This document shows positions 24,562 to 33,614 of a DNA stretch of 51,475 bases, one piece after another. Made by a program: the position numbers and the translations under genes. The DNA is from Bathymodiolus brooksi thiotrophic gill symbiont. GTDB taxonomy: Bacteria > Pseudomonadota > Gammaproteobacteria > PS1 > Pseudothioglobaceae. Under the pieces are notes generated by a model. That model ran no database searches and was not told where the DNA came from. It saw only the letters and a list, made by a program, of their open reading frames with translations. The stretch's first letter is position 1; each line of letters begins with the position of its first letter. Where the stretch lies: positions 1 to 51,475 of the forward strand of contig NZ_CAHJWD020000245.1 of assembly GCF_903642095.1 (NCBI RefSeq), in the 5' to 3' direction.

Positions 24562-26001
24562 ATGAATAAAGATCTTTATTACACGGATTCTGCAACGGTA
24601 TTTTTAATATTTTGCACGATGATTTGGGCGATTATTGGTATGACTGCTGGCGCTTATTTAGCGTCTGAATTAGTTATGCCATGGCTCAATTTTGATATTG
24701 CAGAAATTACTTTTGGGCGTCTTCGTCCATTTCATACTAATGCCGTTATTTTCGGTTTCGGTGGTTCGGCGTTAATTGCAACCGCATTTTACACTGTGCA
24801 ACGCACCTGCCATGTTCGTCTATTTTCACCAAAATTGGCATGGATTGTAGCGATTGGCTGGCAAATTGGTGTGGCAGTTGGTGTGGCAAGTTTGTTAATG
24901 GGTTATACCAGTAGTAAGGAATATGCTGAGTTTGAATGGCCAGTTGATATTGCAGTTGCTATTGTTTGGGTAAGTTTTGCTATCGTATTTTTTGGCACAC
25001 TTGCTACTAGAAAAATCCGTCCAATTTATGTTTCTAATTGGTTTTATGGGGCATTAATTATTGTGGTGGCAATGCTACACATTGTTAATAATTTAGCAAT
25101 ACCTTATAGTTGGACGCAAGCCTATCCAGTGTATGAAGGGGCACAAGATGCAATTGTGCAGTGGTGGTATGGACATAATGCGGTTGGCTTCTTCTTGACA
25201 GCAGGATTTTTAGGTATGTTTTATTACACACTACCAAAACAAGCAGACAAGCCTATTTGGAGCTATCGTCTTTCAGTAATTGCCTTCTGGGCGTTTATTT
25301 ATACCTATATTTGGGTAGGCCCTCATCATTTGCATTACACTTCTATTCCTGATTGGTTAATGACTGTAGCAATGGTAATGAGTATTATTTTAATCTTACC
25401 TTCTTGGGCAACAATGTTGAATGCAGTAATGACCATGAGTGGTGCTTGGGAGAAATTACGCACTGACCCCGGTATGAAGTTTGTGGTGGTGTCAATGATT
25501 TTTTATGCTTTATCTACTTTTGAAGGCCCGATGTTGGCAATTAAAAGTGTGAATGTTATTAGTCATTATACTGATTGGACGGTAGGGCATGTGCATTCAG
25601 GTGCATTAGGTTGGAATGCCTTTGTTACTTTTGGCACGGTTTATTTCTTAGTACCTAAGTTGTTGGGTGCGTCTGAATTGTATAGTAAGCGTTTGGTAAA
25701 TATACATTTTTGGTTGGCCTTACTGGGTGTTTTGATTTATATTGTCGCACTATGGGCATCAGGTGTGGCGCAAGGCATTATGAACTTGTCAATTAATGAT
25801 TATGGGCAACTAAATTATAGCTTTATTGATATTGTTGTTGTAACCATTCCTTATCATTGGATGCGTTTAGCAGGCGGCTTAATGTTCTTATTTGGTGTAT
25901 TATTAATGGCTTATAATTTGTATCGAACTTATGCTGCGAGTAAGCATAATTTACCAGTCTTGGTGAAAATACCAAAAGTCCATCCAGGCAACGAAATTTA
26001 G
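24562..26001 (+). CDS. ccoN: cbb3-type cytochrome c oxidase subunit I
   Basis: 479-residue catalytic subunit of the high-affinity heme-copper oxidase, reducing O2 and pumping protons. Twelve membrane helices. Metal-ligand histidines appear in RPFHTNAVIFGFG, WYGHNAVGFFLT, GPHHLHYTSIPDW and VGHVHSGALGWNAF. Length is typical. First structural gene of a contiguous ccoNOQP set; indicates growth at low oxygen. Confidence 0.97.
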   Translation: MNKDLYYTDSATVFLIFCTMIWAIIGMTAGAYLASELVMPWLNFDIAEITFGRLRPFHTNAVIFGFGGSALIATAFYTVQRTCHVRLFSPKLAWIVAIGWQIGVAVGVASLLMGYTSSKEYAEFEWPVDIAVAIVWVSFAIVFFGTLATRKIRPIYVSNWFYGALIIVVAMLHIVNNLAIPYSWTQAYPVYEGAQDAIVQWWYGHNAVGFFLTAGFLGMFYYTLPKQADKPIWSYRLSVIAFWAFIYTYIWVGPHHLHYTSIPDWLMTVAMVMSIILILPSWATMLNAVMTMSGAWEKLRTDPGMKFVVVSMIFYALSTFEGPMLAIKSVNVISHYTDWTVGHVHSGALGWNAFVTFGTVYFLVPKLLGASELYSKRLVNIHFWLALLGVLIYIVALWASGVAQGIMNLSINDYGQLNYSFIDIVVVTIPYHWMRLAGGLMFLFGVLLMAYNLYRTYAASKHNLPVLVKIPKVHPGNEI

Positions 26002-26011
26002 GAGAGTTTAA

Positions 26012-26614
26012 ATGTTAAAACTACATAGAACTATTGAAAGTAATTCAGCGTTATTAATATTTGGCATTTTAATTGTCTCTTCGATTGGCGGTTTTGTGCA
26101 AATCGTGCCAAATTTATTTGACGAATCTTTGCACAAAGGCACAGCGAATGTAAAACCTTATTCTGCCTTGCAATTAACAGGCAGAGATATTTATATTCGT
26201 GAAGGTTGCGTGGGTTGTCATTCTCAGCAAATTAGGCCTTTGGTGGCAGAAGTTATGCGTTATGGTGAGGTTTCAGTGTCTGGAGAGCATATTTATGATC
26301 GTCCATTTTTATGGGGTTCGAAACGCACAGGACCTGATTTGGCTAGACTAGGTGGTAAATACAGTGATAAATGGCACGAAATTCATTTAAATGATCCGCG
26401 TTCAGTAGTGCCTCAATCCATTATGCCTGCTTACCCTTGGTTGACTAAAAACAAGGTTAACTCCAAGGATATTGTTGCCAAGTTGAAATTACTTAAATGG
26501 TATGGACATCCTTATACTGATGCAGAAATTAAACAAGCAGAGCAGGCAATTGACGGAAAAACAGAATTGGAAGCAATGATTGCTTATTTACAAGTGTTAG
26601 GAACTTTTCGCTAA
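26012..26614 (+). CDS. ccoO: cbb3-type oxidase monoheme subunit II
   Basis: 200-residue membrane-anchored cytochrome c subunit. N-terminal helix about 14-33, heme site C66-V-G-C-H70 in REGCVGCHSQQIRPL, and axial Met probably in SIMPAYPWL. GTGPDLAR-like KRTGPDLARLGGKYSD is diagnostic. A GGAGAG Shine-Dalgarno sequence precedes the ATG. Its stop overlaps the start of ccoQ (TAATG). Confidence 0.96.
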   Translation: MLKLHRTIESNSALLIFGILIVSSIGGFVQIVPNLFDESLHKGTANVKPYSALQLTGRDIYIREGCVGCHSQQIRPLVAEVMRYGEVSVSGEHIYDRPFLWGSKRTGPDLARLGGKYSDKWHEIHLNDPRSVVPQSIMPAYPWLTKNKVNSKDIVAKLKLLKWYGHPYTDAEIKQAEQAIDGKTELEAMIAYLQVLGTFR

Positions 26615-26769
26615 TGTGGCAGTTTATTTTAATTGGTGATATGGTGGCTATGGGATTTATGATTTCTTTGATTATGTGGATGTCTCTGAAACAGAGCAAG
26701 GAAGCACAAGATTATTGTATGAATATTCCATTATTTGATGAAGAAATTGTAGGAGACAAGCATGGCTGA
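26614..26769 (+). CDS. ccoQ: cbb3-type oxidase small subunit CcoQ
   Basis: 51-residue protein that begins at the ATG overlapping the ccoO stop. A single hydrophobic helix (about 2-26, FILIGDMVAMGFMISLIMW) is followed by a short charged tail ending GDKHG. Position between ccoO and ccoP, size and topology fit CcoQ/FixQ, which stabilises the complex. It overlaps ccoP by 8 bases. Confidence 0.85.
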   Translation: MWQFILIGDMVAMGFMISLIMWMSLKQSKEAQDYCMNIPLFDEEIVGDKHG

Positions 26770-27640
26770 TTTACCTTTATTGTGGCAAATTGTAGTAACT
26801 GGACTCATTATTTTAGGGTTGGTATATTTATTGACACTGGGTATTAGTATCTATTTTAGTAAAGAGTCAGATGTTCACGATGTGAGTTGGGATGGCAATC
26901 TAGAAGAAGGGCCTAATCCAGCGCCCGCATGGTGGTTTTGGCTGGGCATTAGTTCGGCAATTTTTGCGATTTTTTATATGATTTTTTATCCAAGTTTTGG
27001 TAATTACAAAGGTTTGTTTGAAATGGATAATGCTCAGCGTTACATCGAAAGTAAGGCAGAGATTAAGCGTGATTATTATAAAGAACTTGAGGGATTGGAG
27101 CAATCAGATACGGTAACTTTACAATTCAATGCTGATGCAATGAAGCTTGCAAGTAATATTTTTGCACAAAATTGTTCTACTTGTCATAATAAAGATGGCG
27201 TAGGTCAGGCAAACTTCCCTGATTTAACGGATGAAGATTGGATTTGGGGTGGTGAACTTGAGCAAATTACTCAGACTATTGCTAATGGTAGAGAGGCAAC
27301 AATGCCAGCTTGGGGTTCAGTGCTAGGCAAAGAGGGCGTTGATAGTGTTGCAAAGTATGTTAAAAGTGTTGCTGATAATATTTATGATGAGAAAAAGCAT
27401 GCGGTTGGAAAAGAAAAATATCGTCAGTTTTGTATTGCTTGTCATGGTATTACTTTGCAAGGTAATCCAATTTTTGGTGCACCCAATCTTGGCGATAGTG
27501 TTTGGATGTATGGTGGTGATTTGGAATCAATCAAACAATCGATTGCTTCTGGCAGAAAAGGTGTAATGCCAGCACATAAAGATAGGCTTACACCACTACA
27601 AATAAAATTATTGGCTGCTTGGTTGAAGCGTAATAACTAA
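26762..27640 (+). CDS. ccoP: cbb3-type oxidase diheme subunit III
   Basis: 292 residues. Two N-terminal helices (about 7-31 and 57-76) flank the conserved HDVSWDGNLEEGPNPAPAWW-type stretch. Two class I cytochrome c domains follow, with heme sites C138-S-T-C-H142 and C224-I-A-C-H228 and axial Met in MPAWG and MPAHK. It delivers electrons from soluble cytochrome c to CcoO/CcoN. Last gene of the operon. Confidence 0.96.
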   Translation: MADLPLLWQIVVTGLIILGLVYLLTLGISIYFSKESDVHDVSWDGNLEEGPNPAPAWWFWLGISSAIFAIFYMIFYPSFGNYKGLFEMDNAQRYIESKAEIKRDYYKELEGLEQSDTVTLQFNADAMKLASNIFAQNCSTCHNKDGVGQANFPDLTDEDWIWGGELEQITQTIANGREATMPAWGSVLGKEGVDSVAKYVKSVADNIYDEKKHAVGKEKYRQFCIACHGITLQGNPIFGAPNLGDSVWMYGGDLESIKQSIASGRKGVMPAHKDRLTPLQIKLLAAWLKRNN

Positions 27641-27655
27641 GCCCCTAGAGTAAAT

Positions 27656-27685
27656 AATTATTGATACTTTTTAGCGTCAATAATT
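27656..27685. terminator. Possible bidirectional terminator
   Basis: Perfect 9-bp inverted repeat AATTATTGA/TCAATAATT with a 12-base loop between the converging ccoP and hemerythrin genes. All A/T apart from one pair, so the stem is weak. Confidence 0.4.
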
Positions 27686-28075
27686 TTAGCAAATGGGGTG
27701 GACTGGTATTTTATTTAGATTGTCTATAGATATTTTCTTAAATAGCACTCTATCTTCAAATCTAGTGTGCGTTTTAAGTAGTTCTCCGAACTCTAATAGA
27801 TTGCTTGCATTGATGCTTTTTGCTAAGTTTAATAAGCGTTTGTGTTCATCAATTATTCGTTGACAATCTCGTTGATTATGTTGTTTAAGTAAGGGCAAAA
27901 TATGTTGTTCTTCAAAAATAAAATGATTTGAAAAATCTCGTTCAAAGGTTTCTATTATTAATTGACATATTGCAGTTTCATTGCCTAACTTTTTTGCATT
28001 AATTGCCTTGTTGGCTAGTGATAACGACAAATGATGTTCTTTTGTTAATGTTATTAATTGTTTGGGTATTTTCAT
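27686..28075 (-). CDS. Hemerythrin-like (HHE) protein
   Basis: 129 residues forming a four-helix HHE cation-binding fold. Likely diiron ligands: H15 in TKEHHLS, H51 and E55 in NHFIFEEQH, H58, H78 in DEHKRLL, and H103 with E107/D108 in HTRFED. Such proteins bind O2, NO or iron. It sits 6 bases after nnrS and converges on the cbb3 oxidase operon, which fits a role in O2 or NO handling (inference from context). Confidence 0.8.
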   Translation of the reverse strand: MKIPKQLITLTKEHHLSLSLANKAINAKKLGNETAICQLIIETFERDFSNHFIFEEQHILPLLKQHNQRDCQRIIDEHKRLLNLAKSINASNLLEFGELLKTHTRFEDRVLFKKISIDNLNKIPVHPIC

Positions 28076-28081
28076 TTTTTG

Positions 28082-29257
28082 TTATCCAAATGAGCCATCA
28101 ATTCTTTTTTGAAAAAACATTTTTCCGTATATAAAGACAAACAAACCAAAGGCAATAATCCACAATAGTTGAGAAATGATGATAAATTGAGGGTAATACT
28201 CACCCCAAAATAAGACAGCAATCACTCTAAAGGCAAACACCAAGACTAACATAGTAAAAATAACTCCCAGCATTTTTGGCGGTGAGAAGACATTTCTACC
28301 TGTATGACCAAGGCTAACTCTACTCATCATACTGAGTGTTATAAGCCCAATAGCGATAGCAAAACTGTGTGTTATCGTATTTTGTGGCAAGGTTATAAAA
28401 TAATCAATAATGATTAATAAAAATGCAAAGTTTATCATGCCATAAGCAACATATAAGCCCCAAATTAACGGTTTTCTCCAAATCTCATGACAGTACCAAT
28501 AGAACATTCTAATGCTGTGAATAACAAATAAAAACAACGCACTAATTTGTGTTATATATGTTTTAAAGAAGATATTGTCAATAGCAAAAATAACAAATAA
28601 AACCAAACTACTTAGGTCTAAAAATTTGAAATTTTTTAATTGAATATTGGCAGACACAGCATTTTCAATAAAAAATGGAATTAATCTTCGTATCATCATC
28701 AAGATGAGTGCAACCACAGTATAAAAAGCAATATAAATACCTAAATACTGCCCATTTTCCATATAACCTAAAGCACCAATATAAAACAAAATATCGGCAA
28801 TAACAAAAGTCAATAATTTAAAAACGATGGGTAAATTTTGCCAGTTTTTGGCTTTAATAATAGGTATGGCTATAAACAACAAAGAAAAGAGTAGAAATGC
28901 CAAATCAGCAATCAGTTGATACCAAATATAATCATACCCTACTACAGATAGCACTCTGGCTATTAACCATGCCACACCTAAAGACAACAATGGATAGCCG
29001 TTAATTGTTTTAAGCTTCGTCCAGTTTTGTGTTGCAGTTAATAAAAAACCCACAATAACGGCCATCGTATAGCCAAAAATCATCTCATGCGCATGCCAAT
29101 AATATGTGTTAAATTCAACATTAATTGCCTGAGTAAAAAATAATAACCAAGCCAACATTAGAAACGATGACCCCAATCCAGCAGCAAAAAATAAAACTCT
29201 AAAGCCTGATCTTAGAAAAGCAGGCATTTTGCTTTTGTTTTCTCTTAAATTAATCAT
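28082..29257 (-). CDS. nnrS: NnrS family heme-copper membrane protein
   Basis: 391 residues with about twelve membrane helices. FRVLFFAAGLGSSFLML, YYWHAHEMIFGYTMAVIVGFLLTA and the C-terminal MSRVSLGHTGR motif are NnrS hallmarks; the histidines are candidate heme/copper ligands. NnrS proteins are linked to nitric-oxide metabolism and tolerance in other proteobacteria. Upstream gene ends 12 bases before its start; the hemerythrin-like gene follows. Confidence 0.92.
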   Translation of the reverse strand: MINLRENKSKMPAFLRSGFRVLFFAAGLGSSFLMLAWLLFFTQAINVEFNTYYWHAHEMIFGYTMAVIVGFLLTATQNWTKLKTINGYPLLSLGVAWLIARVLSVVGYDYIWYQLIADLAFLLFSLLFIAIPIIKAKNWQNLPIVFKLLTFVIADILFYIGALGYMENGQYLGIYIAFYTVVALILMMIRRLIPFFIENAVSANIQLKNFKFLDLSSLVLFVIFAIDNIFFKTYITQISALFLFVIHSIRMFYWYCHEIWRKPLIWGLYVAYGMINFAFLLIIIDYFITLPQNTITHSFAIAIGLITLSMMSRVSLGHTGRNVFSPPKMLGVIFTMLVLVFAFRVIAVLFWGEYYPQFIIISQLLWIIAFGLFVFIYGKMFFQKRIDGSFG

Positions 29258-29269
29258 ATTTTCTACATC

Positions 29270-29821
29270 CTATCGCCACTTAATTGAACAGCCCATTGAT
29301 GGGATTTGTTTTATTGGTCCTTGCCCAATAGTGGCGACTTGATGCATTGCATCAAACAAGTCCCGCTTAACATCTGCAGAGGCAGATTCTTTGCGTGATG
29401 CATCTAATCGACCACGATATTGTAAGACTAAATCGGCATTGTAACCAAAGAAATCAGGCGTACAAACTGCACCATAAGCTTGTGCCACTTCTTGAGTTTC
29501 ATCAATCAAATAAGGAAATGGAAAATCCATTTCCTTAGCAATTTTTTGCATATTTTCAAAAGAGTCCGCCTCATATTCCTCTGGGTTGTTAGACATAATA
29601 GCCACTGCATTAAGTCCTAATGCCTGTAATTCTTTGGTGTCTCTGACAATGCGTTTAATGATGGCTTTAACATACGGACAATGATTGCAAATAAACATTA
29701 TCAATAGTCCATTTTCACCTTTGCAACTTTCTAAACTGTGTATTTTCCCATCCACACCCTTAAGGTTAAAATTAATCGCTGGTGCGTTAAAGTTACAGAT
29801 TGGAGTTTCAGTGCTAACCAT
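29270..29821 (-). CDS. Thioredoxin-fold (AhpC/TSA-like) protein
   Basis: 183 residues, no signal peptide, so cytoplasmic. The active site C45-N-H-C48 lies in IMFICNHCPYVKA, the hallmark of a thioredoxin-family group annotated as thioredoxin or redoxin-domain proteins. GVDGKIHSL near the N-terminus and GAVCTPDFFGYNADLVLQYRG match that group. Expected to reduce peroxides or disulfides; substrate unknown. Same strand and close spacing with tcdA upstream and nnrS downstream. Confidence 0.85.
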   Translation of the reverse strand: MVSTETPICNFNAPAINFNLKGVDGKIHSLESCKGENGLLIMFICNHCPYVKAIIKRIVRDTKELQALGLNAVAIMSNNPEEYEADSFENMQKIAKEMDFPFPYLIDETQEVAQAYGAVCTPDFFGYNADLVLQYRGRLDASRKESASADVKRDLFDAMHQVATIGQGPIKQIPSMGCSIKWR

Positions 29822-29833
29822 AATTATTTCCCT

Positions 29834-30571
29834 TTAAGGTTTGAGTAATGTTTGTATTATATGACCTGCCATCATTAAACCAAAAATATTTGGCATATAA
29901 GAAATTGCACCATTAACTGCTCTGGGTCTGCCAGCAGGTGCAGTCTCAGTGGCAGCAACGGCTTGATGTGGCAATGCTTTAATTGGTATTTCGGTAGAAT
30001 GCACCACAGAAAATTTGAGTGTAGCATGGATACGCCTGAGTTGTTTGCGCATTTCCCTCGCTAAAGCACAATTTTCAGTTTTATCCATTCGTGAGATTTT
30101 TACCTTAGTTGGGTCCAATCGTCCACCAGCACCCATACTGGAAATAATCGGCTTACCAGATTGATTGCAACTGTCAATTAACACAGTTTTATAAGCAATG
30201 GAATCGATACAATCAGCAACAAAATCTACCTCTTGTTGAATGGCAATAGCCTGCGCCTTGTCCCTATCAATAAATTCGTTGCGTTTGATAATTACAGTGT
30301 CAGGATTAATATCGTGCAATCTATCTGCCAAGACATCCACCTTGTATTTTCCCAATGTTGAATTTAGGGCAATCAATTGTCGATTAAGGTCGGTATTTTC
30401 CACGCTGTCAAAATCCACCAAAGTCAATGCCCCAATACCTGCACGACACAAGGATTCAGCACAAGCACCACCCACTCCGCCGAGCCCTACAATTAGAATG
30501 TGTGACTCAGCCAAGCGTGCCAAACCTTGTTGGCCAAGTAATATTTCTGTGCGTGCACAACTACCACTCAT
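29834..30571 (-). CDS. tcdA: tRNA threonylcarbamoyladenosine dehydratase
   Basis: 245-residue E1-like (ThiF/MoeB) ATP-dependent enzyme that cyclises t6A37 to ct6A37 in tRNA. ATP site GLGGVGGACAESLCRAG (29-45), NTDLNRQL, VADCIDSIAYKT and SVVHSTEIP are all characteristic; it was formerly called CsdL/YgdL. The gene follows the TatD nuclease gene after 2 bases. Confidence 0.93.
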   Translation of the reverse strand: MSGSCARTEILLGQQGLARLAESHILIVGLGGVGGACAESLCRAGIGALTLVDFDSVENTDLNRQLIALNSTLGKYKVDVLADRLHDINPDTVIIKRNEFIDRDKAQAIAIQQEVDFVADCIDSIAYKTVLIDSCNQSGKPIISSMGAGGRLDPTKVKISRMDKTENCALAREMRKQLRRIHATLKFSVVHSTEIPIKALPHQAVAATETAPAGRPRAVNGAISYMPNIFGLMMAGHIIQTLLKP

Positions 30572-30573
30572 TA

Positions 30574-31251
30574 TTATCTTTCCTCAAGTCCAAATAATTT
30601 AATGGCATTATTATCACATTGTTCTATTAATTTTTCTACTGATATTTGTTTTAATTCAGCACAACATTGAGCAACAAGGGGTAAATCCTGTGGATTGCCA
30701 TCATCAGTTTCGATTAACAGCGATGTGAGCGGTAGATTTTGCACAAGACTGCGTAAGCGGGTAGATTTTTGGTCAATTATTTGCACACCAAAACCTAAAT
30801 AAAACCCCATTTTTATCAAGGTGTTTGCTTGTTGTTCGCTACCAGAAAATCCATGAATTTCACCCTTTACTTTAGGGTATTTTCTGAGTAAAAAAATCAC
30901 ATCCTCGGTGGATTTGACTGCATGAATAATCACAGGTAAATTGTATTTTTGTGCCATTTCCAATTGAGATACAAAGAAATGCAGTTGTTGTTTTTTGTTA
31001 ATGTCCCTAATATAATCCAATCCACATTCGCCAATTGCAACAGGATTATTACACTTAATTAAATATTCCAAGTTGTTTAAATCTTGTTGCTGGTGATGTG
31101 CCACCATCCATGGATGAATACCCAGTGCAAAATATGGATACATTTGCACATCTGTCCAATTTTGACTACCAATACTTGGCACAATAGCGACTGCGTTTTC
31201 AGCAATTTCTCTTGCTTCGTCAAAATCAAGATGTGCATGTGAGTTGATCAT
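30574..31251 (-). CDS. TatD family metal-dependent hydrolase
   Basis: 225 residues from the ATG at 31251 (a TTG two codons earlier is less likely). TIM-barrel metal motifs: NSHAHLDF at the N-terminus, IGECGLDY, VIIHAVKS and LLIETDDG at the C-terminal end. Proteins of this family are DNases or putative deoxyribonucleases (YjjV/YcfH types); the exact subtype is not certain. First gene of the tatD-tcdA-thioredoxin-nnrS-hemerythrin run. Confidence 0.88.
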   Translation of the reverse strand: MINSHAHLDFDEAREIAENAVAIVPSIGSQNWTDVQMYPYFALGIHPWMVAHHQQQDLNNLEYLIKCNNPVAIGECGLDYIRDINKKQQLHFFVSQLEMAQKYNLPVIIHAVKSTEDVIFLLRKYPKVKGEIHGFSGSEQQANTLIKMGFYLGFGVQIIDQKSTRLRSLVQNLPLTSLLIETDDGNPQDLPLVAQCCAELKQISVEKLIEQCDNNAIKLFGLEER

Positions 31252-31354
31252 AGTCAATATGATACTTTATGAGAGCATTGCACAGTAAATAAAAAAACTT
31301 CCATATGTCCTTTTGATTTAAAAAAAGTTTTACCCAAAAACTTCTACAGACAAT

Positions 31355-31380
31355 AAAAAACCTCCGTTAGGAGGTTTTTT
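31355..31380 (-). terminator. Rho-independent terminator of tusA-dsrE
   Basis: 11-bp stem AAAAAACCTCC/GGAGGTTTTTT with a GTTA loop, 20 bases past the dsrE stop on the minus strand. GC core plus T-run; a strong terminator that also isolates the tatD operon. Confidence 0.92.
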
Positions 31381-31399
31381 ATCATATATCAGAATATTT

Positions 31400-31915
31400 T
31401 TACATATAAAGATTATGGTTTGAGCCATCACATTCATCAAAATAAGTAGCTGCACCTGCAAATTCAACACCATCAATGAAGTCATCTTTGCTGTAGCCAA
31501 ATAAATCAACGGTCATTTCACAAGCGATAAATTTAACATCAAACTCTTGACACATAGAGCGTAATTCGTTTAATGTGGCAACGCCATTTTTCTTCATGGT
31601 TTTTTTCATTAAGTAAGTTGCCAAGTGTTCTGTGAATGGTAAAGACCAAAGTATATTCGGAATTTTAGGACCAAAATCAATTTTTTGTAGCCATTTTGGA
31701 CCCATAGGCATTTTCATCGGCATGGCAGGATTTCCCATAGGAGAGACGCGTAATTTAGAGGTATCTTTTAATAAAAGATTAAGCCCGTAAAAGGTAAAGA
31801 ATATAGTAACTTCTTTATCCATTGCAACACCAGTAGAAGCAATAATAAAAGGCGGGAAAGCCCAATCAAAAGTGCCTTTAGTTGCGATAATAGTCATTTT
31901 TTTGCTTTCTGACAT
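31400..31915 (-). CDS. dsrE: DsrE-family (DrsE_2) sulfur-transfer protein
   Basis: 171 residues of the DsrE/DsrF/DrsH-like superfamily. The KMTIIATKGTFDWAFPPFIIAST start, the Met/Pro-rich middle (PAMPMKMPMGPKW), and ELRSMCQEFDVKFIACEMTVDLFGY with two conserved Cys fit the DsrE2/DsrE3 proteins that pair with TusA in sulfur oxidisers, where they pass persulfide sulfur. tusA is just upstream, 25 bases apart. Which subtype is not settled. No rhodanese accompanies the pair, unlike the usual rhd-tusA-dsrE cluster. Confidence 0.87.
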   Translation of the reverse strand: MSESKKMTIIATKGTFDWAFPPFIIASTGVAMDKEVTIFFTFYGLNLLLKDTSKLRVSPMGNPAMPMKMPMGPKWLQKIDFGPKIPNILWSLPFTEHLATYLMKKTMKKNGVATLNELRSMCQEFDVKFIACEMTVDLFGYSKDDFIDGVEFAGAATYFDECDGSNHNLYM

Positions 31916-31940
31916 GGTGCTCTCCTATGAAATAATGAGT

Positions 31941-32165
31941 TTAAGCTTTTTCGATAGTAAAAATATATTTACCACCTTCTTCTGCTGTTGAAACAAGCTT
32001 GTTACCTGTTTGGTTACAAAAGGCTTCAATGTCTTTTACTGAACCAGCATCGGTTGAAATTACATCCAATATTTTACCAGAATCCATTTTTGATAGCGCT
32101 TTCTTGGTTTTTAAAATTGGTAATGGGCAGTTTAAGCCCGATGCGTCTAAAGTTTCGTCAGCCAT
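31941..32165 (-). CDS. tusA: TusA-family sulfur carrier
   Basis: 74 residues. GLNCPLPILKTKKAL carries the persulfide-forming Cys13 in the CPxP motif; the rest (KILDVISTDAGSVKDIEAFC, GGKYIFTIEK) is the TusA fold. In sulfur-oxidising bacteria TusA shuttles sulfane sulfur between DsrE-type proteins, rDsr or sHdr; in others it serves tRNA thiolation. The neighbouring dsrE favours a dissimilatory role (inference). Good Shine-Dalgarno (AAGGAG). Confidence 0.94.
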   Translation of the reverse strand: MADETLDASGLNCPLPILKTKKALSKMDSGKILDVISTDAGSVKDIEAFCNQTGNKLVSTAEEGGKYIFTIEKA

Positions 32166-32264
32166 TTTGATACTCCTTATAGTTTATTATTAAATTAAAT
32201 GCATATTAGAAAAGACTTCCAATATGTCCAAGCATTTTATCTTATACAAGGTTGAATAGTCAAA

Positions 32265-32270
32265 TATAAT
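32265..32270 (+). promoter_or_regulatory. -10-like box abutting the bepA start
   Basis: TATAAT whose expected transcription start would fall at or next to the bepA ATG. The -35 is poor. Suggestive only. Confidence 0.3.
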
Positions 32271-32276
32271 ATACCT

Positions 32277-33614
32277 ATGAATAAGAATTTTCTTTTGATG
32301 TTGTTTTTAATCCCATTTTTTGCCTTTGCACTTAGTGTTCCAGGGTTTCAACTTTTGGAATCTTTGGATGAAAAAAAGCAAGGTAGAGAGTTTTTACAAT
32401 TAATTTGGGATACAAATTTGGTTATTTCTGATATTGAAGCAGCTACTTATTTAGAAAAATTGGGTCATAGTTTGGTTACTTATAGTAGAAACCCACGCAA
32501 ACACTTTGGATTCTTTTTTTTAGAAGACAATAGTATTAATGCATTTGCAGGTCCGTATGGCTATATTGGCGTGCATACGGGTATGCTGTTGAGTTCAGAT
32601 TCTGAATCTGAATTAGCGGGCGTACTTTCGCATGAAATATCACATGTTACTCAAAATCACTTGGTGCGATTTTCTGAAAAAGTAGAGAAGCAAAATTATT
32701 TATTATTAGCAAGTGCTGTAGCGGCAGTATTGGTTAATAATGGGCAGGCATCGGAGGCTATTCTTACTTCTACCATTGCAGGTACTTTGCAGAAAAATAT
32801 TAATTTTACTCGTGAGCATGAATGGGAGGCAGACCGAATTGGTGCAGAAATGTTGCAGAAATCTGGATTTGACCCACAGGGTATGGCGAATTTCTTTAAA
32901 AAATTAAAGGACAGTAACAATGCTCAGGAGTTTTTACAATCTCATCCACTCAGTATTAATCGTATTGCTGATAGTTTGCAGCGTTCGGCTCGTGCCCCAG
33001 ATGTTAGTAAAAAAAGTTCTTTTGAATATACAACGATTAGGGCTAAATTATATTACCAAAAAAATCAGCAGATTGAATTACAAAAAGATAAGGAGATTAC
33101 TTATTATATGCAAGCGTATCAGGCATTTGATAAACAAAATTATCAAAGTGCCAAACGCTATGTAGATAAATTATTGCTACTCAATAGCAACAAATCTAGT
33201 AATATTTTGGCAGGGCGTATTGCTGCAAAATTAGGCGATATTGCGTTGGCACAGCAATATTTTAATAAGAATCATGGTATTGAAGAAGATGAGGCAAGTA
33301 TTTATTATGCCGCTAAAGCATATTTGGATAATCAAAAAATTCGTTCAGGCATTGCAATTTTAAAACCTTTTTTGCGTGTTAACCACGGCAGTTATGGGTC
33401 TTATAAATTGTTGGCATTGTTGTATTTAAAACAAGGCAATACTGGGCGATCACACATTCAAAGCGCCAAAGCCTTAGTTACGCAAGGCAAGTTTGATAAG
33501 GCGATTGGACATTATCAGCGTGCAAAAGCATTGGCCAGTTCCCAAGATTTATACGATATTATTGGTGCCAATATTGGTCGCTTACAACAGACGCTAGATT
33601 TGTATAAAAATTAA
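32277..33614 (+). CDS. bepA: M48-family metalloprotease with TPR domain, BepA-like
   Basis: 445 residues. N-terminal signal peptide ([14 protein letters not shown]), then an M48 protease domain with H119-E120-I-S-H123 and the third ligand in [16 protein letters not shown]-terminal half consists of TPR helices. Fits BepA/YfgC, a periplasmic outer-membrane protein quality-control protease. A perfect TATAAT at 32265-32270 ends six bases before the ATG and no Shine-Dalgarno is seen, so the mRNA may be leaderless. It overlaps the end of convergent rpiA by 4 bases. Confidence 0.9.
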   Translation: MNKNFLLMLFLIPFFAFALSVPGFQLLESLDEKKQGREFLQLIWDTNLVISDIEAATYLEKLGHSLVTYSRNPRKHFGFFFLEDNSINAFAGPYGYIGVHTGMLLSSDSESELAGVLSHEISHVTQNHLVRFSEKVEKQNYLLLASAVAAVLVNNGQASEAILTSTIAGTLQKNINFTREHEWEADRIGAEMLQKSGFDPQGMANFFKKLKDSNNAQEFLQSHPLSINRIADSLQRSARAPDVSKKSSFEYTTIRAKLYYQKNQQIELQKDKEITYYMQAYQAFDKQNYQSAKRYVDKLLLLNSNKSSNILAGRIAAKLGDIALAQQYFNKNHGIEEDEASIYYAAKAYLDNQKIRSGIAILKPFLRVNHGSYGSYKLLALLYLKQGNTGRSHIQSAKALVTQGKFDKAIGHYQRAKALASSQDLYDIIGANIGRLQQTLDLYKN

